Shown: positions 11,491 through 23,551, counted from the stretch's first letter. The stretch: 64,000 nucleotides of DNA from Cristatella mucedo (GCA_009760855.2 WPIO01000094.1:1382501-1446500), one strand, 5' to 3'. Notes: generated from the letters alone by a model not told the origin. Translations and numbers: made by a program.

Positions 11491-13129
11491 AGACTGCCCT
11501 GACTGGCATCCTAGTCGCGACTGCCTGCCATCAGCAAGCTCTGAACTCAAGTTCGTTAAACTATCACCACTATAAACTCTTCTGTGCCATAAACTGGGCT
11601 CTGCCAGAATGACGAGGCCATAAACACTACTGGCCATAAACTGTGGGAATAACAAGGCCATAAACACCATCGGTCTATGAACTACGAATACAATAAATCA
11701 GCCACAACGTCTGCCATTGGTCTGGCTCTGCTTCTCGAAAATGATTTTTCACTAGGAGAGCACTATGTCAAGTCGGCATACTTTAGGCAAAGGAACATTG
11801 AAAAATCGAAGGTACAATAGTCAAACTAATTCAAGTGTTGGGGTGACCGAGGCGTCTAGATAACTGCAATATCCTTTCACAAGGACACCTGACTGGTGCC
11901 CATATAGTCTACAACTTGTGTAAAACTCAGCAGCTCTCCCGGTCTGTCATCAATTTCATGGAACGTCCTGAAGTCAGCCTCAAGTGATTCTCCCAGGCTT
12001 TGAGAGAATACGAGCATAAGGCAAGCTTTCCAAAGGAGCTGAGCTTAGTTTGACGAGCATCTAATTGATTGAGTAAACTAAGCGAGTGGTATGATGCCTA
12101 GCTCGAACGGGAAATATTTCGGACTGGTAAGCTGGGGCAAGAGAACGATGGGGCATGAAAGTGAGTGAAAAACCTTAAAGGCGATATACTGCATGACGGG
12201 AGCCAGTGCAGAACGGCAAGAATTCTTGTGCAGTGTAGCATTTGTATTATTCTTTATAAACAAGCCCGCTGCTAAATCATGCTTTGCCTGTAAGCTCTTT
12301 GTTGCACAGATCATAAGACCTGCAAGTAGGAAGTTACAGAAGTCGAGATGAGACTCGCAATTCCACATGCCAACCGGGCCGCGACCGCTGCTCGTGGAGG
12401 AGGAACACGCTCTGCCTGTCGAGTAGCCCGCGTCCAGCAGAGTAGACCTCGCCGGTCGAGCCGAGCATGGTTAGCCTTGTTGGCACGTGTACAAATGTTT
12501 GGCATTATGGAGCATCTGCTGCATCTGCGCTTCAGCAGTACGTGTGTCCTATAGTGCTATGAAGGCACGCGCACCGGGTGGTGTTTGGCATGCCTAATGT
12601 AGGCTGCAACAGCATGGCTGCGGTGCAAGCATCAGTATGTTAAGCGCGCAGGGCTTGGCATTTACACGCGGGCGTCTGAACAAGTGTTTCGCCGATCACT
12701 GCTCGCTAGTAGCGTCGACGTCGACGTAGCGAAATTACGGGCTGCTGCATCTGCTCACGGCTCTCCACTAGCTCGTGCCCGGAGCGGTCGGGCTGGCAGG
12801 CAGTGTCTTGCGTGCGGTTACTGGAGGCCACCTCTTGGTCCACAGCCCGAAGCCTGCGATTGAGGGCAGGCATGCACACTTCTGCCGCCTGCAGCTGAGC
12901 GAAGACCGAGCGAATGCGCTGCTAGTGCCGGTCGGCGCTATTTGGCGCCGGCCGGCCCTTTCTGGCGCCGGCCTGCAGAGACCGATCCTCGGAGACGCGT
13001 TTTCTTCCTTTGGCTGGGGACGCTGTGCACGCATGCTAGGTGCGATGCACAGACTTCATCTGTTGATAGGGTGCGAGCGCGTACTCGCCGCCGCAAGGAC
13101 GACAGTCCTGCAAGGCTGAACCCAAGCGG
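11491..13129. other. No gene recognised
   Basis: An old LINE relic lies at 12080-12362. From 12660 to 13130 the sequence is GC-rich, with direct repeats of TGGCGCCGGCC near 12945 and 12971. It may belong to the 5' part of the gypsy element, but no gag or protease motif is clear. Confidence 0.4.
12080..12362 (-). mobile_element. Old LINE RT C-terminal relic
   Basis: Minus-strand translation includes SHLDFCNFLLAGL and LAPVMQYIAFKVFHSL, aligning with SRLDFCNSLLTGL and [14 protein letters not shown] of LINE-A. No tail is visible. Confidence 0.5.
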
Positions 13130-13790
13130 CGATCCTAGTTGCAACGTAGCTCTTGTGCACGGCAAGAATTCTTGTTTCAGGGAGCTAATCGTACAGATGG
13201 TGGGTGTACTTTTGACCCAAGCTCCGACGATCCTGGAAATAAAGATACATTCTTAGTGAGAGCAGTGAACCTCACTGACAAACTGGTGACGTTATATGTC
13301 AATCAGTCGATTGGACAGACTGGACTAGTTTCAGAACTTGTGTGTTCAGAGGGCGACGACGACCGAGAGCAAACGTTGCACAAACTGGGCATGGACACAG
13401 CGGCACCCCATTCGTCAAGAAAGCAGACGTAGAAAGTAACGATTTTGTATATGAAATATTCTCTAAATATTCTCCCAAAGCTCAAATGATTTGAGAAAGT
13501 ATAATACAATTCAGGTTAACATTCAGCTGCAGCCATAAGCAGTGCCAGTGCTAAAGAGCCCTAGACACATTCTACTTTCGCTACAGGCTCCAGTTAAGAA
13601 GAAATTCGTTGGACACGCTGGACGATGGAATCATCGAACGATCGACCAGTTCGTAAGCATCACCCTCAGTGACCATCAGAAAGCCCTCCGGTGACCTCAG
13701 ACTTGGTGTCGATTACTGCAAACTCAATGAGGTCACGGTGAGGGACAGCTACTCATTGCCGAATCACTCGGAGTCGATGGACCGTCTTCA
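13130..13790 (+). mobile_element. Ty3/gypsy pol relic, protease end to reverse transcriptase start
   Basis: Frames carry VRAVNLTDKLVTLYVNQSIGQ, like the segment between protease and RT in gypsy pol. This is followed by a broken LDDGIIERS and then RKPSGDLRLGVDYCKLNEVTVRDSY, the conserved gypsy RT block 1-2. Frame breaks and a stop split the blocks, so it is a dead relic. LINE-A material interrupts it at about 13786. Confidence 0.78.
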
Positions 13791-13985
13791 TAATAAGAAT
13801 AGGAATACATTTATATCGCACCCTCAGAGAATCCAATCTCTTTATAGGCATTTTACATTTGCTGCAAAGGAAGCGCGATCGAATGGTTAGCGATAGCATG
13901 CTTAATAACAAGAATAAATAACACGGTTAGGGGGTGACATACACCGGGTCCTCTTGCAAGTATGGTTAGTGCTTCACAAAGAAAA
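13786..13985 (-). mobile_element. LINE-A tail fragment in the gypsy relic
   Basis: ATAGGAATACATTTATATCGC then CACCCTCAGAGAATCCAATC, ATTTTACATTTGC, and part of the 3' UTR. Followed by a second LINE-A copy after about 25 bp. Confidence 0.78.
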
Positions 13986-14011
13986 GCTATTTAGGATGCC
14001 TCCGTAAGACA

Positions 14012-14990
14012 TATATAAAAATAATAATAATGCACTTGATAAAGCGCCCTCAGAGAACTTAATCTCTTTCTAGGCGCTTTACATTTGCTGCAAAGGGAAA
14101 TGCAATTGAATGGTAAGTAAAATCATGCTTGAAAAACAAACAAAAAGAGTAATATGGTTAGGGGTGACATGCACAGGGTCAGCATGCAAATGTGGTTAGT
14201 GGCAGCATGCACAGTGTCAGCACGCATAAGCACACGAAGGACGAATCACAGGGACCCACTAAATGATTTTTAGAGTTCCTTTTAAATGTGGTCAGGTCAG
14301 GGGATGTTCTGACGCAAGTCGGGGGGGGGGGAGTTCCAGGTTTTGGGAGCATACGAACTGAATGCACGGTTTCCAAAGGATTTAAATTTTGTACGAGGTA
14401 TTTCTAGACTGTTGGATTCCGAAAAGCAGGTGGTACGATGCTTGGCCTGGTGGGGTAGTATATCTGAGAGATGAGCTGGAGCCATAGAATGAAGGGACCT
14501 AAAAGTGAGCGACAAAAACTTGAAGTCAATCCGTTGCTTGACTGGTAGCCAGTGCAGGTCTGCGAGAAGTGGAGTAATGTGGCAACTGCGAGGCTCACGA
14601 CAGACAAGCCTAGCTGCAGAGTTTTGCACCAGCTGCAATCACCTGATCGCACATGCTGGTAGGCCAGTAAGCAGTGAGTTGCAGAAGTCGAGACGGGATG
14701 TCACGAATGCATGGACCAACTTGAACGAGGTATCCTTATCTAAACAAGCCCGAATTTTAGCAATGGTATGTAGCTGAAAATAGGAAGATTTGACTGTGGA
14801 GCTGATATGATCATCTAAAGAGAGGTCGCTTTGGAATATGACACCTTGATTTCGAGCTGATTCGACAGGAGATATGCCTGCAGAGCCAATTTTGAGAGTC
14901 AGCCTTTCCAATCTCTGAATCACACTGGGTTTGCCCATAACTAGTAAGTTAGTTAGACATCCGGTTATTACCATTTTGAGTTTGCTGAAG
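14012..14990 (-). mobile_element. LINE-A, long 3' copy with RT C-terminal ORF
   Basis: After (AAT)n and GATAAAGCGCCCTC, the minus strand encodes in two overlapping frames [54 protein letters not shown] and [12 protein letters not shown]. This is the typical end of a CR1/L2-type ORF2. A poly-G run near 14323-14332 adds a frameshift. It interrupts the gypsy relic. Confidence 0.87.
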
Positions 14991-15059
14991 CATATAGGCA
15001 GACCACTCTTTGGGTTTAAATATCTGGAAAAGGGGATGCTTTGATTGACAGGAAGTTGC

Positions 15060-15370
15060 TTTCCTGTGGTACGTCGTGTCTGCATAAGGCATTAGACCAA
15101 TGCCACACAAAGTGTCAGTCATCAGCGGCTTGCGAGTACCAAAGTATGCTGACAGACTGCCAAGCCTACCAGTGCTCACAGGCTCTAATTATCGTAAGTT
15201 CCTGCCCGGCCATCCTCAGAGTTCTCCTGCAACAAACTCGAAGAGCTGCTCGTCGACGATGTGATGCTGAAGCTCCCAGATGATCCAGACATTCCGCGCT
15301 TGTCGTAGTTTGCAATGCTTCCCCTGCCGAGGCTGCTCGAGTCCTTCGTCCTAAAGCAGCTTGATTAGCA
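15060..15370. other. Unassigned sequence between LINE-A and the gypsy RNase H relic
   Basis: Neither a LINE-A nor a gypsy match is clear here. It may be decayed gypsy RT/RNase H linker. Short open frames on both strands show no motif. Confidence 0.3.
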
Positions 15371-16015
15371 TGGGATGTACCTAATGGTGGCGTTTGGAGG
15401 GCGTAAGCTGAATGCCGCAGAGGCGAATTACTCGGCAACTGAGCTGGACTACCTTACCGTAGTGGAGGCACCAACAATGCAAAGACCTTACTTGCCGGGC
15501 ACTACGTTCACTCTGCTCACTGATCACGTGGCTACTTGGACAAGTAGCCACGCCATCAGTGAGCAGGGCACGAGGCAGTCAAGTGGTTACTTGCTGACAA
15601 GAACGCAGAAGGAACCATCGGACGTTTTTGAAATTGGGCCCACGAGTTGGATGAGCTCGACTCTAAGGTGTTCCACGCAAACCCGGTAAGGCAATCGCTA
15701 CTGCTAATTCTCTAAATCGGGCCCGCCATCAAGTCGCAGCAACTCTGCAGTGTGAATTCTCAATAGATGACAACCCAGCTTCAGGGGACCGTGCGACAGA
15801 GAAGGCTTTCTCAGTGATCTATGAGCGGTTCTTCTGGCTAGGAATGAAGAAGGACATTGATGATTGGGTGATTGAGTCTCGTGTAACTTGTAAGGAACGC
15901 CGAACACCTACTCGGGAGCATAAGGCCCCACCACGTCAGATGCCGACACCAAGCAATCCGATTGAATATCGTCAGGTAGACCTTAAGTGCACCATTCCGG
16001 AAACATCAGCCTGAA
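15370..16015 (+). mobile_element. Ty3/gypsy pol relic, RNase H and integrase zinc-binding region
   Basis: The frame from 15375 reads FGGRKLNAAEANYSATELDYL and FTLLTDHVA, the standard gypsy RNase H blocks. From 15814 it reads RFFWLGMKKDIDDWV and later PIEYRQVDLKCTIPETSA, matching the integrase zinc-binding region and entry to the core. The palm and YxDD region of RT is missing, replaced by LINE-A at 13786-14990. Same orientation as the 13130-13790 part, so both are probably one element split by insertion. Confidence 0.75.
15513..15566. repeat. 26-bp inverted repeat with 2-bp spacer
   Basis: Left arm 15513-15538 and right arm 15541-15566 pair with two mismatches around a GA spacer. The core GTGGCTACTTG/CAAGTAGCCAC is perfect. 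It lies immediately after the TDH motif of the gypsy RNase H relic, where the right arm replaces the expected ALRWLL-type coding sequence. Confidence 0.9.
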
Positions 16016-16489
16016 CTAAGCAGTTTCCGGTCGCGTACAACTGATCCTCGAAGTAAGCGGTTGCCATCCCTCTACCGAAAAAGCTCACAGAGACACTTGG
16101 TTACGGTAGCTTTCGTCCGAAATGTCTCGCTCCTCTATAGCGTCCCGAATAGCTCGCGCAGCGACCAAGGTGCTGAGTTTGAGTCCCGACTGCTGTACAA
16201 AGTGTTTAACAGCTTAACATGGAAAAAGTGCGCTCGCTAGCAGTGACCGTCCTGCAAGTAATGGAGGTGTCAAGATGTGCAATCGAACTATTGGTGACCT
16301 GCTCCGACTACACGTTCATCCACACCAGCAGGACAGGGATTCGTGTGTTCCCTATATGTGAATGCGTCGCACAAATAACATCTCGAGACATGCAACGACT
16401 CAGTCGTGTGCTTACGAATTAATATTTGGTCTCAGTACACCTCGAATTCCTTGTGGTGCAACGTTGGCGATACTGTTTCATCCAGAGAG

Positions 16490-17083
16490 CTCCGATACCT
16501 CAACAGCCGCAATGGCCGGCTTGGATGAATACAGAAATTAGACCCGAGAAATTTGACTTCAATTTCTTGTCCCTCACTTTTAGGTACTTTCATTCTTTGG
16601 CTCTAGCCTTCATATCAGATCTACTCCCCCCAGGCCAAGCATCGTACCACCTGCTTTTTCGTAATGTAACTGTTTACCTATACGTCGTACAAACCTCAAA
16701 TCCTTTGGAGACCGTGCATTTAGTTCGTACGCTCCCAAAGCCTGGAACACACTCCCTACTTCCGTCACGACATCCCCTGACTTGATCACATTAAAAAATA
16801 AATTAAAAACGCACCTATTTATGACAGCATTTAGTGGGTCCCCGATAATCGTCCTGTAAGTACTTATGCGTGCTGACACTGTTGCATGCTGCCACTATCG
16901 GCACTTGCCTGCTGACCCTGTGCATGCCACCCATAGCCATCTTATTCATGCTATTTATCAAGCATGATGCCACTCACCGTTCAATCGTGTTTCCTTTGCA
17001 GCAAATGTAAAGCACCTATTAAGAGATTGAGCTCTCTGAGGGCGCTTGATCAAGTGTATTATTATCATTATTATTATTATCCA
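16490..17083 (+). mobile_element. LINE-A 3' fragment
   Basis: RT end decayed (GACTTCAATTTCTTGTC, TCAAATCCTTTGGAGACCGTG, CTCCCAAAGCCTGGAAC), UTR, then GTAAAGCACCTATTAAGAG and an ATTATC-type tail. Confidence 0.8.
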
Positions 17084-17229
17084 ACAATCGTGTGGCACAG
17101 TGGCCAGAGCGTAATGCTGCAACAAGCTAGGCATAAGAGTGAACAAATCAGGAATTTCAACTTGGGCTTTTTGAACAGGGAGAGAAACTGAGGGAAATCA
17201 CCGTAAGTCTCGACACTAAAGCTCAGCCT

Positions 17230-18085
17230 CACAAGCGACGCCCGTATATCGGTTAATGCAAGGTCAGCGACCTTTCGTATCTATTCAAATATAAAAGAAC
17301 GAAACCATTCGTTGCTCAGTGTGACCAGATGTTTCGCTTTAAAGAACGAAATTAGCTCACTTGAATTCAGGCTCGGTTCGGTTGGCTGGGACCGGACGGC
17401 TATAGTGAGGGTTAGGGTCACCGGCTAGGCCGGGGTCGGACCTATGGCATGGCCGGATGTATGCGGTGACGTGAGGTCACCGGGGCTCTTGGGTACGGGA
17501 AGTTGGCCAAGTAAGTCGTGGTGTTGGAGGCTCCCGGTCTCGCCGAGTTATGCACCTGGATTCGTGCAGGCGTGCTCCGGTAATGCTGCCACGCACGCAA
17601 GGGAACTAGTACCCAAGGCCCGAGTGGAGCTGGATAGCTCGCTCGTTGTTGACTTGTTTTTATTTCGCGTTCCCCGTGTAGCGTGTTTGTGAACCCCCGT
17701 GTGTTGGCGTCTTTCGGTGAAAGCTTACGACTGTGGTAGTTGTCGATTCGGACTAGCCAGCAGTTACTCAGCCAGCCGGGTTTTGGACGGCGTACGCTCG
17801 TACTGTTGGACTTGGAGTCGGTACAACGACAGGACTGCAGAAGCCGACTGACCCCAACTAACACGTTTGTTCGCGCTTGCTGCGTCGTCTTGCGCCCCCG
17901 TAGTGTATTGTGTATAGGACCCTCCCTGTAGACTTGTTTAGTTCCCCTATTGTTATTGGCGCATGCGTTATTATAAAGAGGTTTACCCTGACGGCTGCTC
18001 GTCTTACCCTAGCTCTGCGGCATGGCGAGCGGCAGCGTAGCCGGAGTATGGCGGGAAATAGCCTCTGACCCCTGGAACTGTTACA
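17230..18085 (-). mobile_element. LTR-like repeat, copy 1
   Basis: Read on the minus strand it starts TGTAACAGTTCC at 18084 and shares long stretches with the plus-strand copy at 19215-20100: GGTCAGAGGC, then AGCTAGGGTAAGACGAGC, GAACTAAACAAGTCTAC and AGCCAACCGAACC. Near 17215 a TTAGTGTCGAGAC resembles a tRNA primer-binding site as in copy 2. No coding domain is recognisable. The TGTAAC start and the PBS-like flank suggest a retroelement LTR. Confidence 0.5.
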
Positions 18086-19214
18086 TTTTCGTGAACCTGA
18101 CGTGACGAACATTTTAGCGACCTTCTGCTTTGAGTGCGTGACTTTTTGTTTTGATTGTGTGTACAGGGATAGTGGTTTTGGGTGGTATATTGAAAACGCG
18201 GCCGGTAGCCATTACCGCGTGGTGCTAACGTCGCTGAGCCGTACGAGTAGGCTAGGTCAGGCGATTGTGCGTTCCTTATTGGGTGGGCGTAGGCCGGGGT
18301 CATTAATTCTCAGCTGTGGCTATGACAGCTGGAGAGCAGCTAGTATAGTCGTTTTAGTCCGTGCCAGGGAGAAGAACTGCAGTTCATAGCGTGCGTGCCT
18401 ACGCTGTCTTGGGGAGAAATAACACGATTGTTATAAGTTGTAGACAGTAGCAATTTTGGGCTCAGGAAAATCAACTGCTGAACGCCAGATTGGCACTTGG
18501 TGTGAAGACTGCCTGCCTTCGAAGCTGAATGCGACCTGCACTCATTCAGCTAGGATGATCCAGGTGGAGGCTAATGATTGTCATCGACCCACTTCCACAT
18601 ACCGCTTGCATCATCGCCATTGAACGACCAAGCCGAGGAGTTGAACCAGCGACGACTGCCATCAGAGGATCAGACAGCAGCCCAGTGGGCTCCCAGATGA
18701 GCTAGCCCCATCGGACGTCAACTCGTTATTGATTCACTGTTCATGTGCTGTGCAGCGCGAGCCATTAAGAGTGATGGTGCCCTTGGTCTGTTTTGTGTTG
18801 TAGGGGAGGATCATATTGACTCCGATCTCGGTTACACACTGATGGCGAACGCAAACTTCAGGATAATCAGGATACCATTGACGACTACAGCGACCAGCGT
18901 CCACAGACAAGCGATCGGAGGCTACAGATGCTTTGCCCTTCCTCATTACGTGCTACTGAATCGGCTCCTCCGGTTGTTTCTCGACTGTGAGCGTCAGTCT
19001 ATCCTCATCCGCTACCGCCGATCTGGAATAACTAAACAGTGACGTATTTAATTAAAACTGATCGTAGGCCAGCTACGCATACTAGGTTACGAGTTATCAA
19101 ACTTCCGGTATGGCTGCACGACTAAGTAATTGACTAAATTAAAATTTAGGTATCATCTTCTACAGATGCCTAGATCTTGTAAGCTTTGTAAAGTATGTAG
19201 CCGAGGATAAAGTG
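18086..19214. other. Spacer between the inverted LTR-like repeats
   Basis: About 1.1 kb without a recognisable coding domain. Short forward frames at 18102-18389 and 18743-19042 show no motif. If the flanking repeats are LTRs, this is outside both elements, because their 5' starts face each other. Confidence 0.4.
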
Positions 19215-20100
19215 TAGCAGAGTTCCAGAGTGTCAGAGGCTCTTTCCCGCCAAGCCACGCCATGCTGCCGCTTGCCACGCCGCTCAGCTAGGGTAAGACG
19301 AGCGGCCGTCAGGTTAAACCTCTTAGTAATATCGCGTGCGCCAACCACAACAGAGGAACTAAACAAGTCTACATGGAGGGTTACATACAAAGTACACTAT
19401 AGGGGTGCGAGACGACGCCGAAAGCACGAACAAACGTGTAGTTGGTCAGTCGGCTTCCGAAGTCCCGCCGTTGTACTGACTCTGTCCCAAAAGTACGAGC
19501 GTACTCCGTCAAAGATCCGGCTAGCTGAGTAACTGCTTGGATAGTCGGAGTCGACGAGTACCACAATCGAGAGCATCCGCTGAAAGATGCCAACTCATGG
19601 GGGTGCCATGAACAAGCTACAGGGGAAACGCAGAATATACAAGTCACAACAACGCGAACGCTATCCAGCTCGGCTTTGGCCTTGGATACTCCTTGCCTTT
19701 TGTGAGTGGCCGCCTCGCAGGAGCACGCCAGCACTCATCCAGGTGCCAAACTCAAAGAGACTGGGAGCGCCCAACACCACGACTTAGTCGGCCAACTTTT
19801 GTTACCCAAGAGCCCCCCCATGACCACTCGTCATCGCACGTCTGGCCATGCCCGTACGTCAGGCCCCGGCCTAGGTGATGACCCTTACCGAATTACAACA
19901 CATTACAGCCGCCCCGTCCCAGCCAACCGAACCTAACCTGGGTACAAGAGCACGATTTCGGGAACATACGTCCCCACACTTAGGCTACCTACGTATATTG
20001 CGGGGAACGACCCAAATAAGACAAGAGGAGCCCGAACCGGACCCCAGACTGGAGAGCTAAGGCTCCGCTTCCACCTTGAGAGAAGCTAGTCCGGCGACTA
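19215..20100 (+). mobile_element. LTR-like repeat, copy 2 (inverted relative to copy 1)
   Basis: It begins TGTAGCAGAGTTCC and is followed at 20102 by TGGTGTCGAAACGAGG, which looks like a retrotransposon primer-binding site. Homology to copy 1 extends over most of its length with scattered indels. After the PBS-like site only about 60 bp of possible internal sequence remain before LINE-A begins at 20165, so this is a remnant. Confidence 0.5.
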
Positions 20101-20164
20101 CTGGTGTCGAAACGAGGCCGAAGAAAGAGCCGGGGAGCGTTGCTCTGCTCTTGCTACTTAGCTA

Positions 20165-20362
20165 AGACAATAGGGCTAACCACATTTGCATGCTGACCCT
20201 GTGCATGTAACCCCTAACCATATTATTCATTTCGTTTGTTTTTTCAAGCATGATTTTACTTACCATTCAATTGCATTTCACTTTGCAGCAAATGTAAAGC
20301 GCCTAGAGAGAGATTGACTTCTCTGAGGGCGCTTTAACAAGTGAATTATTATTATTATTATT
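20165..20362 (+). mobile_element. LINE-A 3' UTR and tail
   Basis: CTAACCACATTTGCATGCTG through GTAAAGCGCCTAGAGAGAG and GGGCGCTTTAAC with (ATT)n. Placed directly after the PBS-like end of LTR-like copy 2. Confidence 0.85.
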
Positions 20363-20696
20363 ATAAGAGCTTGGCCGTTACGGGCCCGGCTCCGTGGGCC
20401 ATTACGGTAAGGAATTAATGCTGTCGCCAGGCCACCGGATGGGCAACCCTGTCCAGCTTGAATGCCGAAAAGGTTCAAGACGATTCTATTTGGACAGAGA
20501 TATGGCCGAGGATGACAGGCCAGCCAACGTCAAATAGCCGCTGGTCCCAGAGCTTCCAGGCTTGCTCTTAAGCTCTTGCTCTCTTACCCCACTGGTGCTC
20601 CTCTCTAGCTCACTGCTCCAGGAGCAAGGAGTTTTACCCGGCCTAGCAGTTCTTGTTCGAGCTTAAATTAAGCCAAGGCTAGTGCGGCACTACGAC

Positions 20697-20795
20697 TAGA
20701 CATTCTATCGTGCTTCCTTTGCAGCCAATATAAAGTGCATACAAAAGTTCTCTAAGGGCACTTTATCAAATGTATTGTTATTATTACGGTTATTA
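20697..20795 (+). mobile_element. LINE-A tail fragment
   Basis: ACATTCTATCGTGCTTCC, GTGCATACAAAAGTTCTC and GGGCACTTTATCAAATG then (ATT)n. Confidence 0.72.
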
Positions 20796-21178
20796 AGGTG
20801 AGGTGAAGTCGCCGCATCGCACGATGGATGCTTAGTAACTAGAGTCTCGGTATCTTTGTGAACATATTTTTATACTGAGATCAGCATCATTTCGCCGTTT
20901 CAGCTCGGGCGTTTGACAAGACTTCTAAAAATTAAATTACTCGTGGTTTCGCAGTTTTTTGCTATTAAACGTGCCTTTTTTCGATGTTACTGCCAAAAAC
21001 TATACATTGAAAACGACAGCTGTCTCCGATGTAATTAGCAAACTACCAAACAAGGTAACGTTACACGATTAGATAATAATATTAAGAGTAAGACATATGT
21101 ATATTCTGGACAACTAAATCTCTTTCTAGGCACCTAAAATAGCTTAACAAATGGCAAAATTACATATACACAGAGTTA

Positions 21179-21303
21179 ATTTGTATATCGCTCTTAGAGA
21201 GCTTAATCTTTGTTCCGGTGTGTCGCACTGGCCACGGGGCTTGAGCCCACAACCTCTGCCAGATCTTGGTCGGGGCAAGCATCTTAACCACTAGGCCAAA
21301 CTA
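21179..21303 (-). mobile_element. SINE-1
   Basis: Reverse orientation with tail GAGAGCTTAATCTTTGTTCC, B box complement GGCTTGAGCCC and head complement ATCTTAACCACTAGGCCAAAC. Confidence 0.75.
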
Positions 21304-21555
21304 ATGCATCATATCAACTTAATGGTGATAGTGTGCCTAGTATCGGCACACATATGTTCGTAAAGGATAATCAAAAAGACATTGATTACACGATTAACGG
21401 AATAGATGCATTTTTAGCTTTTTTAATGTCATTAAGTCACGGGTTATCTATCACATGGTCCGTTGGGAGAAAGCTTCATGCTTCGGAAACATACGAATTG
21501 AAGTAATGGTCTTTACGTGATATGAGGCAGGTAAGCAGGGTAGCCGGAGCTAGGA

Positions 21556-22310
21556 TGTAAGCTACTTCTCGCCCAGCACCACCCTGTTCCGGCTAACCAG
21601 CCTGCTTGCCATGTCGATGTCGCAGTGCAGGATAGTTCGATTCGGACGAGCGGTAGTTCGACTAAAACCCCCTTTATGACAATATCGCATGTGCCAGCAA
21701 TAACTGGGGAACTAAACAGAACTACTGGTGTACGTACTGGTTACGATACTGGGTTACTACCCTAGGTACGATAGGCTACGGGGGCGGGGGGGGGGGAGGG
21801 TGGACGAGGTAAACAATTAAGCCAGCCTTTCTAACGCGGACACTCTCGGACCGGAGCATTCTTGAAGACGGGGCTGCTACCCACACACAAATACCAGGTT
21901 AGACGACATTGGTAAGACGTTGGCTGCAGTAACTGAGACTCGCGAGCACGGCAAATCTCAGGTTGCCGAGGGCTCTAGTTCACGCAGGGGTCTACGAACA
22001 ACATGCACAAGGGGAGTGGTGGATATTCAAGCTGTAACAACGAGCGTGCTCTCTTCAGCCAGTTGAGCACTGGGTCATCGTGGCCTTTCGTGGTTGACGA
22101 CTGCTAGCTATTCATCCGGATGCTGCTCTGAGCGAAGCCAGAGCGCCAGATCCTACGTCTCGGCCGACAAACGTCTGGTCTCTACAAAAGCCAAGACCGT
22201 CGAGAGGCATCATCGCACTTCCGGCAAGCCCAAAGGTCAGGCCAAGACACAGCCGGTGACCCCGATCACACTGCAGCCGCCCCAGCAAACCGAACCTCAC
22301 TTGGATGCAG
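21556..22310 (+). mobile_element. LTR-like repeat, copy 3 (diverged)
   Basis: Shares with copy 2 the blocks ACGAGCGGTAGT, ATATCGCATGTGCCA, GGGAACTAAACAGA and, near its end, CATCATCGCAC...CAGCCGCCCCAGCAAACCGAACCT. Poly-G tracts near 21781-21797 and other indels disrupt it. Same orientation as copy 2. Confidence 0.45.
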
Positions 22311-23551
22311 ACGTGCAGATGCGCTGCTTGAGTAAGAAAAGATGGCGGTACTGTGTAAAGCCAGTGAGGAAAACATTTCCAATGGGTATTCCGGCGAAAG
22401 AGATTCATGGGAAATACAATCAAGTGGCAGAATATTGAAATCAGTAAGTGGCCTGATCAGGACCCAGAGCAGGTTCGTGAGCGGCAGCGACGTGCAGCAC
22501 TTGCAATGTTCTACACCGGCTGGTCTAAATGCCGAGCTTTGCGGAGGCACTAAAACCTTAGAGAAGTTAGAAACATAACTCTAGGCAGGACTTCACGAAT
22601 CCACGGTCCAGCTTGGCTCCAGTATTGTCATCTAACCAGAGCAGATCCTTGTATTATTTTGTGGCTAAAAGTAGGTATACTTGACCGTGCTAAAATGGTC
22701 ACACTTTGGGACTAATAACGTCGATTTGAAGATGCTACATGAGCTATGCTGGCTGAGCCCGTTTCGAGGCCTAGGTTCTCCTATTTCGGCATGTTCAGTT
22801 GGAGAATGTTTGCTGCCATCTAAGTATGAATACCAGTGATGCAAAGCTAGTAGAGTTCACTCTGCTTGAATGAAGGATGGGATCAAAGCACAGGTACAAA
22901 TCCGGCTTATCTGAATTAAGAGATACAATCCTCTTCCCAAAGTCATTTCGTCGTCAACAGATAGTAAACATTACAAAGAGATGTGGCCCATGCACAGATC
23001 CCCGGGGTGACCTTTTCTTTAAATTTTCTGTGGATAACATTTACTAGTACTAATAATCGTTACATTGTGTGCAAGATATTTTTAGCCTCCGAAGAGAACT
23101 AGATATCTTTCTACGAACTTCGAAGTATATACGAGAATAAAGTAATGTAATGCACTCACCCAGCCAGTCGGGCAATCACCAAGCTAGTCACGAAGGTGAT
23201 CCTCATTCACCCATCATGTGTCATGAGTAAGCACAAGCAAAGCCATACAACCCAGCACTTCGATATGTTCAGTAATCTCTAGGCTTTCCAGGAAATAGGT
23301 AGCTCTGGCTGGCCAATGCCGATGTTTCTGTAATGCAGAAATCGGTAATCGAGCACGAAATTAGCCAACGGCTTAAATCCCGAGGTAGTCACTGGCAGCT
23401 CCTCTCTTTTCTGTGCAGCCTTTTTCTGTTCTACCCTGGCTTTCATTGCAGCACAACTTGGCTAAATTCCACTTTCTTACGGTCGAGCAAATACTGAGTG
23501 ACAAAGGTTATTCCCAAAGGCCTTCACCTCCACAAACATACGATAGCAGAT
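22311..23551. other. No feature recognised
   Basis: Between the LTR-like copy 3 and the transgelin 3' UTR candidate. No repeat family member or coding motif was seen. Confidence 0.4.

Noticed and set aside
16135-16200. Short GCGACCAAGGTGCTGAGTTT stretch resembling a SINE-1 head
   Set aside because: Only the middle is similar; there is no A box, B box or shared tail.
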